A DNA stretch of 64,000 nucleotides from Methylococcus mesophilus (GTDB lineage: Bacteria; Pseudomonadota; Gammaproteobacteria; Methylococcales; Methylococcaceae), in NCBI RefSeq assembly GCF_026247885.1, contig NZ_CP110921.1, positions 620,001-684,000 on the forward strand, read 5' to 3'. This document shows positions 57,557-64,000 of the stretch, piece by piece. The notes under the pieces are model-generated. The model was not told where the DNA came from and did no database searches. It saw only the letters and a list, made by a program, of their open reading frames with translations. Every line of letters starts with the position of its first letter. The first letter of the stretch is position 1. Made by a program: the position numbers and the translations under genes.

Positions 57557-58554
57557 GATTTCCCCCGCCTCAGGCTACCCGGACGGTAGCCGAACTTCTT
57601 CGTGAAGGCGTTGCTGAAATGGCTGACGTTGGAATAGCCCAGCCGGGCCGCCAGCACTTTTAACGGCGTGCCGCTGCATTGCAGCGCCGCGTGCGCGGCC
57701 TCCAACCGCTGGCCGGTAACGTAGGCATAGATCGACTGCCCGGATTCCTGCTTGAACAGCTCGTTCATCAGCCTTTCCGACAGCCCGTAGCGCTTGGCCA
57801 GTTCGTCCAGGCACGGCACCGCTCCCTCCAATTGGTCCAACTCCTCGCGCAGCCGCCTGACGGCTCGAATCTTGCGCGATTCCCCCTTGGTTTCGCCGGC
57901 CAGATGATCGGCCAGGGCCACGATGAAATCCAGCACCTTGGCCTGGGCGTGCAGTCTGCGCAGGTTCCCGGCCAAATGATCCGCGAAACAGGATTGCAGT
58001 ATTCCCGTGACGTGCTTCGGTACCGCGCGCACGCTGGCAGACGGAAGCTGAGTCAGACCCAAGGCATCGAACAAGCTCCCGACGATCGGCTCCCCGAGCG
58101 TACGCTGCAGTTTGGACGTCCTCATCCCTAAGGCCGTCACCTCCACCGTCACCGACGTATCCGCCCAGTGCTGATGATCGATACGGTCCATGTGCTGAAA
58201 GATGCACACGCCGGGATCGTGCGCCAGCTTGACATCCAACCGGCGGTCATGCAGCACCCCCCGCCCGCGCCGGGCCGTCTGCACGAACAGCACGGGCTCG
58301 GTCAGCTCGGTCACAACTTCCGACATCGGCTGCAGGTTCGCCTCCCCTGCCTCGAAATGATGCACGACCCGGCAAAGATGAATCCCGAACGCCAAGTCCA
58401 GCATTTCGATCCAGCCGTGCCCCTCGCCTTGCCGGAACGGCAACTCGGTTCTGACCAGTTCCTTCTGGTTCGCCTTGACCAGCACCGGTTCGGCGTCCGG
58501 GTCGCTGAGCCAGCGGATATTCATTTGAGTGGCAACGGCTTCCATGAGCGGCAT
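57547..58554 (-). CDS. AraC-family transcriptional regulator
   Basis: 335 residues. The C-terminal 100 residues hold two helix-turn-helix units: LDELAKRYGLSERLMNELFK and LKVLAARLGYSNVSHFSNAF ending in KKFGYRPGSLRR. The N-terminal domain is a ligand or co-factor sensing part of unknown specificity, resembling PchR-type regulators in overall plan. It is divergent from the MFS exporter gene and is a reasonable candidate for its regulator. Confidence 0.88.
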   Translation of the reverse strand: MPLMEAVATQMNIRWLSDPDAEPVLVKANQKELVRTELPFRQGEGHGWIEMLDLAFGIHLCRVVHHFEAGEANLQPMSEVVTELTEPVLFVQTARRGRGVLHDRRLDVKLAHDPGVCIFQHMDRIDHQHWADTSVTVEVTALGMRTSKLQRTLGEPIVGSLFDALGLTQLPSASVRAVPKHVTGILQSCFADHLAGNLRRLHAQAKVLDFIVALADHLAGETKGESRKIRAVRRLREELDQLEGAVPCLDELAKRYGLSERLMNELFKQESGQSIYAYVTGQRLEAAHAALQCSGTPLKVLAARLGYSNVSHFSNAFTKKFGYRPGSLRRGKSGP

Positions 58555-58860
58555 CGTGACTACGGGGCAGCGATTCTAACCGACGTCACTTTCCGCATAA
58601 ATGATTCCGTTTTTCGCATAACGGCAATTCATAGCTTCCCAAAAGCCGCGGTCTAAACTAGTGGATGCAGAGAACAATGCCGGTTCAAGTCTATGAATCA
58701 GAAATTGTGGCGAAATGCATGCCAGGGCTTTACTCCAGCATCCGGGCCGCGAATCATCGTGCGATCGCAACAAGGAGAGTTTACCGCTGCTGCCCTGGAC
58801 GGCAAAAAACCTGCGCGCGGTTCCCGAAAATATCCGGCTGAAAGTCCAAGTGGATCCGGC
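58555..58860. other. Divergent control region between araC-type gene and MFS gene
   Basis: 306 bases, more AT-rich than its surroundings near 58590-58640. The MFS frame is open back to 58693 but without homology. An AraC-type operator would be expected here; no clear direct repeats were found by eye. Confidence 0.4.
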
Positions 58861-60135
58861 ATGGCGACACCTCCTACCGGAACATCGCGCGTATCTCCCA
58901 CCCGAGTGGTCCTAATTCTGGGGCTGCTATGCGCCTTTCCGCCGCTGGCGACCGATATGTACCTGCCCGCGTTCCCGCAGATGGCCCAGGCTTTCGGGGT
59001 CGGGGGCGGCGCCATCGAGGCGACACTGTCGGTGTTCTTCATCGGGCTCGCCGTGGGCCAGGCGATCTACGGGCCGCTGATCGACCGCTACGGCCGCCGC
59101 AGCCCCTTGCTGATCGGCATCGCACTCTACGTGCTGAGTTCGTCCCTGTGCCTGGTGACGAGCCGGATCGAACCGTTCATAGGACTGCGTTTCCTGCAGG
59201 CCGTCGGCGGCTGCGCAGGCATGATCGTCGGCCGCGCCATCGTCAGCGATCTGTTCGATGAGCGCGAAAGCGCACGGGTGCTGTCGTTGATGTTGGTGGT
59301 GATGACCCTGGCGCCGATCCTGTCTCCGGTATTGGGTGGCCAGATCCTGGCCGTTTCATCATGGCAGGCGATTTTCGCCGTCATGCTGGCCTTCGGCCTG
59401 GCCGGCGCTCTGCTGGTCTGGTTCGGACTGCCGGAATCCCTGCCGGCCAGCCGCAGACGGAACGACGGTCTGGCCGGCATCGCGCAAGGCTACTGGAACC
59501 TGTTATGCACGCGCGGATTCATCGCGCCCACCCTGGTGGGCGGCCTGGCCCAGGCATGCATGTTCGCCTTCATCACCGGCTCGCCCTTAGTGTTCATCGG
59601 TCTGTACGGCGTCGGCGAACAAGCCTACGGCGGGCTGTTCGCCGCCATCGCCGCCGGCCTGATCCTCGCGGCCCAGGGCAACCGCATCGCCTTGAAACAC
59701 TGGAGTCCCGCCGCCCTGCTCGGCGCCGCGCTGGCGCTAAACGCCGTGTCCGGAGCGGTGCTGGTCGCCATCGCCGGCCACAACAGCCTGACCGCCCTGC
59801 TCGCTCCGCTCTGGTTTTCCATTGCCTCGCTCGGCTTCATCGGCGCAAATGCCACGACGATCGCCATGGCCGCAAGCGGGCCGTATCTCGGCAGTGCCTC
59901 GGCGCTAATCGGCGTCGTGCAATTCGGCTGCGCCTTCCTCGTCAGCAGCCTGGTCGCCGGTCATCAGAACGGCACGGCCTACCCCATGAGTCTCGCCATC
60001 GCAGGATCGGGACTAAGCGCCGGCCTGGTGTGGCTGGCGTTTTGGCCCGGCCGGCCAAAACCAGTGCCGGAAGCAATGCCTGCCGGGAAAAAACGACGGC
60101 AAAGACAGGACAAACCCAGACAAGCAGCCCTCTGA
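58861..60135 (+). CDS. Bcr/CflA-family MFS drug exporter
   Basis: 424 residues with twelve hydrophobic segments. The DHA1 Bcr/CflA signature appears in PPLATDMYLPAFPQMAQAFG at the N-terminus and in GPLIDRYGRRSPLLIG, with the following FLQAVGGCAGMIVGRAIVSD. The C-terminal tail is basic (AGKKRRQRQDKPRQ). ATG 58861 is chosen as the first near the conserved start. Likely exports a toxic compound; divergent AraC gene may control it. Confidence 0.9.
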   Translation: MATPPTGTSRVSPTRVVLILGLLCAFPPLATDMYLPAFPQMAQAFGVGGGAIEATLSVFFIGLAVGQAIYGPLIDRYGRRSPLLIGIALYVLSSSLCLVTSRIEPFIGLRFLQAVGGCAGMIVGRAIVSDLFDERESARVLSLMLVVMTLAPILSPVLGGQILAVSSWQAIFAVMLAFGLAGALLVWFGLPESLPASRRRNDGLAGIAQGYWNLLCTRGFIAPTLVGGLAQACMFAFITGSPLVFIGLYGVGEQAYGGLFAAIAAGLILAAQGNRIALKHWSPAALLGAALALNAVSGAVLVAIAGHNSLTALLAPLWFSIASLGFIGANATTIAMAASGPYLGSASALIGVVQFGCAFLVSSLVAGHQNGTAYPMSLAIAGSGLSAGLVWLAFWPGRPKPVPEAMPAGKKRRQRQDKPRQAAL

Positions 60136-60299
60136 AACGCGGCATCAGATAATAACTATCAAAACAATATAACGGGGGATAAATTAATAGAAGCTCCTGA
60201 CCCAAATCCGGCGATACAGTCATGAAAACAACAAGCTGGCGCAACCGCATTGCATTTTGAGAAACGGCGGATACCGAACATTTGAAATGGGGGAATCGG

Positions 60300-61841
60300 A
60301 TGAAAACCTTACTACCAGCTGCCCTGGGCAATCGCCTAGAAATCACTAGACGCCGCTTCATGGGGATCGGCGCGGCGCTTGCCGGTGGTGCCCTATCGGA
60401 ACGCGCATTTTCGGCTTCGGAGGCTCTTGCTTCTACAGCGGCACAGGCGGCACAGGCGCCACAAGCGCCCCCAAATGCTTGGAAGAAACTGAAGAGAAAT
60501 CTAAGCGGACAACTCGTCCGTCACGGACAATTTGGGTATACCCGCCTGTCAATGCCGAACAATGTCCGCTACCGTGGAATCAAACCCGCAGGTGTCGCGG
60601 TGTGCGCAACTGCGGAAGATGTCGCCACCTGCCTGAAATGGTGCCAGCAGGAAAACATGCCTTTGGCCATCCGTGGCGGCGGACATTTCTATGCCGGTTA
60701 TTCCTGTACCCGCGGACTCTTGATTAATCTCTCGTCGCTCAACGACGCAAGCTACGATGAAACCAGCGGACGCATCACTATCGGGGGAGGTACCCTCAAC
60801 GGTGCGGTTTATACCGCATTGGGAGGCATAGGCCGCTCTATTACGCATGGCCGGTGCACGACAGTTGGCGCGGGAGGCTATCTGCTGGGGGGCGGCATAG
60901 GTTTCGAAATGCGCGCCCACGGCATAGGCAGCGACAAACTCGTATCCACCGAGATCGTGACGGCAGACGGTTCGATACTGACGGCGAACGCATCGGATTA
61001 TTCAGATCTATTCTGGGCCTGCCGCGGTGGGGCCGGCGGCAATTTCGGAATCAATACCGCGTTCACCCTGGAAACCTTTCCGATCGATCGGATCACGGTA
61101 TTCGATCTGACCTGGATGGACGCATCCGACGAACTGATTACCGCCGTGATACGTGCTTTAGAGGCGGCGCCGCACGGACTGGGTTCCAAAGTTTATATGG
61201 AACCCTACACGAGCACGAAATTCGGCTCGCCACCGGAGATTCTATTGAGGATCTACGGTCAGTTCCACGGAACTGAAGCGGAGCTTACGGAGATCATCGC
61301 GCCTATGACGGCAAATACCAAGGCCGCTTCGGAAACGATCGAATCCCTACCTTACTGGGAAGGGCAATATTTCCTGGCCGAGGAGGGAACTCCCGCGTGC
61401 TATCAATCGCGCTCACGGTTCGTCAACGGCAGCCTGCCTGAAGCCTTTATTGAAGAAATCCGCCTGTGGATGAGCCGCTGGGAGAGTTCCCAGGGCGGTG
61501 CCTATCTATCCTTGTTTCAGACCGGCGGCGCCGTCAACGAGTATCCTTCCGACGCCAGTGCCTTCGTCCACCGAGACAGCCAGTGGCTGTTCGACCTGGG
61601 GATCGGCTGGGATCGAACCCAATCGCCGCAATCCAAGCACCGCGCCCACCGTTGGCAGAATGGATTCCATGCCGCGCTCACCCCTATTGCCGGTGGCGGC
61701 GCTTTCCAAAATTTCCCCGATCCGTCGTTGAAGGATTGGGAAGACGCCTATTACGGCAGCAACCTGTCCCGTCTAAGGAGGGTCAAGACGAAATACGATC
61801 CAAACGACTTATTCCGGTTCCCCCAATCGATACGACCCTGA
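60300..61841 (+). CDS. Tat-exported berberine-bridge-like FAD oxidase
   Basis: 513 residues. A twin-arginine signal (ITRRRFMGIGAALAGGAL) indicates export in folded form. The FAD domain carries both covalent-link residues of the BBE group: His129 in IRGGGHFYAGYS and Cys186 in HGRCTTVGAGGYLLGGG. The C-terminus ends with the BBE motif YYGSNLSRLRRVKTKYDPND, here given short of its FRFPQS end. Substrate unknown; sugars, phenols or alkaloid-like compounds are usual. A GGGGGA site precedes ATG 60300. Confidence 0.88.
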   Translation: MKTLLPAALGNRLEITRRRFMGIGAALAGGALSERAFSASEALASTAAQAAQAPQAPPNAWKKLKRNLSGQLVRHGQFGYTRLSMPNNVRYRGIKPAGVAVCATAEDVATCLKWCQQENMPLAIRGGGHFYAGYSCTRGLLINLSSLNDASYDETSGRITIGGGTLNGAVYTALGGIGRSITHGRCTTVGAGGYLLGGGIGFEMRAHGIGSDKLVSTEIVTADGSILTANASDYSDLFWACRGGAGGNFGINTAFTLETFPIDRITVFDLTWMDASDELITAVIRALEAAPHGLGSKVYMEPYTSTKFGSPPEILLRIYGQFHGTEAELTEIIAPMTANTKAASETIESLPYWEGQYFLAEEGTPACYQSRSRFVNGSLPEAFIEEIRLWMSRWESSQGGAYLSLFQTGGAVNEYPSDASAFVHRDSQWLFDLGIGWDRTQSPQSKHRAHRWQNGFHAALTPIAGGGAFQNFPDPSLKDWEDAYYGSNLSRLRRVKTKYDPNDLFRFPQSIRP

Positions 61842-62244
61842 TAGGAGCTCCGAATATTTGACCCCATAAACCTTACTGGCTAGCAGAATAAAAACGAGGT
61901 CATGCCGTGATCAAGGGAGCCATCTCATTACCGGCAGTCGCTATTTGCAGGTTCTCCCATGGCCGTCGCGATTGCCTGCTCGGGACTGGCGGCCAGCCTA
62001 ACGTGGCTCGGTTTCGGGTGGACACCGACCGAGCCTAAAGTCGAAACCCTGGACGGACGGCAAAAGCAGTGCCAAAAACCCAAGCAGCCGGCAACTGGCG
62101 GAAAGCCGAGGAGGCATCGCCTCAAGCACGTCACGGTCGTTTAACAAAACCGCTTAGCTTGCCCCGGCGCGCCGCAGACCGCGGCAGGGACAGGATGGCA
62201 GTTCTACAAAAATAATTCGATGCACGGAAACTAGGAGAGAAAAG
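61842..62244. other. Region between oxidase and multicopper oxidase genes
   Basis: About 400 bases without an intact gene. It contains the MFS-tail-like fragment at 61959-62144. Before it no coding similarity is seen; after it lies a short GC-rich stretch and an AT-rich part (TACAAAAATAATTCG) leading to the AGGAGAG ribosome site of the next gene. Confidence 0.5.
61959..62144 (+). pseudogene. Fragment resembling the C-terminus of an MFS exporter gene
   Basis: The 61-codon frame AVAIACSGLAASLTWLGFG followed by a basic Gln/Lys-rich tail matches the end of the nearby exporter (SLAIAGSGLSAGLVWLAFW and its basic tail). It lacks the other eleven helices. This points to a former duplicate of 58861-60135 of which only the last 150 bases remain. 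A free small protein is less likely. Confidence 0.55.
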
Positions 62245-64000
62245 ATGATGAAGTTAACGAAATACGTCGTATCCGGCCTTGCGGCGGCCAGCGCCGCCCT
62301 GGCCGACACGCCAACCGCAAGCCCGACGCCAGCTCCCAGTCTGGTCTTCCAGGATGCCACCGGGCTGGGCAGCGGCCAACCCCTGATCGAGATTCCGGTC
62401 ATCCGCAGCCGCAACGGACGCCTGCGCGCCTCGGTGGACATGGTCTCTGCGGGGGTCGAGATGAACCCGATCCGCTACGGCGACGTCGATCTCTACAGTT
62501 CCAATGCGCCGTACCCCAATCCCTCCCAGCCGGACGGAGAACAGCCGTTCACCATGGCCAACGCCTATCGGATCGATGCCTACGGCAAGCATTACCCCGC
62601 GATGTTTCCGGGGCCGATGCTGCAGCTCAAGGTCGGCGAAGCCCTGGAGCTGAGCCTGCGCAACTCGCTCGCCGGCAACATCGGCCATGCCTCGGATTCG
62701 CTGTTCCAGACCAACTTCCACGCCCACGGCTTCGAGGGCAGTCCGCTGTCGATGAGCGACAACGTCTACCAGTCGGTCAACGACCCCGGCACGGACGCCG
62801 CGCCGCAGCACATGTGGGCGCATCTGACCGTCCCCGGCAAGCAGTACCCCGGGCTGGACTGGTATCACGTCCATCTGCACGGCCAGACTACCTCTCAGGT
62901 CTACGGCGGCCTCGCCGGCCTGCTGATGCTCGGCGACGCCCTCGATGCCTGGCCGCGCTATAAAGCCGACGGCGCCCAGCCGCTTAAACAACTTTTTCTC
63001 ACCCTGACTGAAATCAACATCCAGAAGGTCGATACCACAGGGAAAGTTTACACGCCTGCAGGCGTCAATCGTCTGCTGGAATACGGCCCGGATACACCAG
63101 GCACGGGCAATGCCAGTCCGATAATGAACTGGCAGAAGCGGGTCAACGGCCAGCTCAATCCGACCATCCGCATCCGGCCTGGTGAAACCCAGGTCTGGAA
63201 TCTCGCAGCTGCCGGATCGACCGGAACATTCAGCTTGGCGGTGACGGACGCCAATCTACAGAATCCCTGGAACGCCACTGTACTGATGCTGGACGGCAAC
63301 GGCTACAACGTGAAGCCATTGAAATTGGCGTTATCAGCGGACCCGGAGCGCATGCAAGACAGCGACTCGAACACGCTATTGATGGCCGGTAACCGCTTGA
63401 CCCTGGCCCTCACCGCCCCCACAAGCCCCGGCACCTATTATCTGACCGACGGGCGGGATGGCACCGGCAACGTGAAAAACGATAACTACTACGTGCTGGC
63501 GACCATAGAAGTGAGCGGCCGGCCGGTGATCTCGCCGCCCCCGGTGTTTCCGCCCCGCGGCACCGATTACACCCTGTTCGATACCCCCGCCGACGTGAAA
63601 CGTCGCTTCGAGTTTGCACTAAAGCCCGATCAGAGCCCCAAAGTCTATCTAATCAATGGTCAACCCTTCGGCGAGGCAGATATGCCGCAGCTCCAGGTCG
63701 GCACGGTCGAGGAATGGACGCTGGTCAATGTCACCAGCGTCAACAAGGACGGGACGAGAAACGTGGCCGATCATCCCTTCCACATCCACCAAGGCAATTT
63801 CGTCGTCACAGCCATAAACGGCCAGCCCATCGACCCGAGAACCCAATCGACGACCAACTCTCTCAATTACGTTTCGGAGCGGGATACGATCAATATTCCC
63901 CCTGGACAAAACCTGACCATCAAGTTCAAGGTATCGGACAACCCCGGCAAATACGTATTCCACTGTCACATCCTCCGACACGAGGACAGTGGCATGATGT
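62245..64000 (+). CDS. Multicopper oxidase (3' end beyond window)
   Basis: 585 residues visible, no stop before the window end. Signal peptide (YVVSGLAAASAALAD) then cupredoxin domains with all four copper motifs: NFHAHGFEG (H159, H161), WYHVHLHGQ (H208, H210), HPFHIHQGNF, and FHCHILRHEDSGMM with type 1 Cys574, His575 or His579 and Met584. So an active periplasmic laccase-like oxidase is expected, perhaps for copper, manganese or phenols. AGGAGAG precedes two adjacent ATGs; 62245 is used. Confidence 0.9.
   Translation, partial: MMKLTKYVVSGLAAASAALADTPTASPTPAPSLVFQDATGLGSGQPLIEIPVIRSRNGRLRASVDMVSAGVEMNPIRYGDVDLYSSNAPYPNPSQPDGEQPFTMANAYRIDAYGKHYPAMFPGPMLQLKVGEALELSLRNSLAGNIGHASDSLFQTNFHAHGFEGSPLSMSDNVYQSVNDPGTDAAPQHMWAHLTVPGKQYPGLDWYHVHLHGQTTSQVYGGLAGLLMLGDALDAWPRYKADGAQPLKQLFLTLTEINIQKVDTTGKVYTPAGVNRLLEYGPDTPGTGNASPIMNWQKRVNGQLNPTIRIRPGETQVWNLAAAGSTGTFSLAVTDANLQNPWNATVLMLDGNGYNVKPLKLALSADPERMQDSDSNTLLMAGNRLTLALTAPTSPGTYYLTDGRDGTGNVKNDNYYVLATIEVSGRPVISPPPVFPPRGTDYTLFDTPADVKRRFEFALKPDQSPKVYLINGQPFGEADMPQLQVGTVEEWTLVNVTSVNKDGTRNVADHPFHIHQGNFVVTAINGQPIDPRTQSTTNSLNYVSERDTINIPPGQNLTIKFKVSDNPGKYVFHCHILRHEDSGMM

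Overview
The window is a GC-rich gammaproteobacterial chromosome segment, most likely from a methanotroph of the Methylococcus type. The pointers are a fused nuoCD inside a complete nuoA-N operon, a phosphoketolase/acetate kinase pair, a lipoprotein cis/trans fatty acid isomerase, and paired DUF3300/DUF2950 genes. The genus is an inference from gene content; no rRNA or methane-oxidation marker lies in the window.

Layout. Positions 2-14410: proton-pumping NADH dehydrogenase (complex I), nuoA (5' end cut off by the window edge) to nuoN, in canonical order with tight or overlapping junctions. Positions 14479-16684: three overlapping phospholipid genes (CDP-alcohol phosphatidyltransferase-like, PlsC-like acyltransferase, CdsA). 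Positions 16810-37324: a 20-kb type III-A CRISPR-Cas island. It holds Cas6, a CARF/NE0113-family protein, CRISPR array 1 (7 repeats), a scar made of a cas10 start joined to a csm5 end, a Nudix hydrolase, a CARF-adenosine deaminase (Cad1-like), cas10-csm2-csm3-csm4-csm5, a decayed and an intact-looking toxin-antitoxin pair on the minus strand, an orphan Cmr6-like RAMP, Csx16, a CARF-HEPN RNase (TIGR02221/Csx2-like), and a doubled adaptation module (cas2, cas1, a second Cas1-like protein without the catalytic motifs, a second cas2), closed by CRISPR array 2 (8 repeats).

Positions 37697-39459: a MASE1-GGDEF cyclase and a PilZ protein. Positions 39461-47229: envelope genes (fatty acid cis/trans isomerase, DUF3313 lipoprotein, patatin lipoprotein, DUF3300, DUF2950). 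Positions 47311-52704: a GH94-like glycoside phosphorylase, a MITE-like repeat, and an ABC transporter with a decayed ATPase domain. Positions 52936-57526: phosphoketolase, a small unknown protein, acetate kinase, DUF2058. Positions 57547-64000: AraC regulator, Bcr/CflA-type MFS exporter, Tat-exported berberine-bridge-like oxidase, a fragment resembling the tail of an MFS gene, and a multicopper oxidase cut off by the window end.

How the CRISPR island should work: Cas6 cuts precursor RNA from two arrays with near-identical repeats and conserved leaders. The Csm complex (HD and GGDD motifs of Cas10 intact, Csm3 catalytic Asp present) senses target RNA and should make cyclic oligoadenylate. That signal can feed at least two destructive outputs, RNA cleavage by the HEPN protein and ATP/adenosine deamination by the Cad1-like protein. 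The NE0113 protein, Csx16 and possibly the Nudix enzyme are candidates for switching the signal off or processing products. The most unusual points are the cas10::csm5 deletion scar whose promoter copy now precedes nudix-cad1, the doubled Cas1/Cas2 set with one catalytically dead Cas1-like partner, and the lone Cmr6-like RAMP in a Csm locus.
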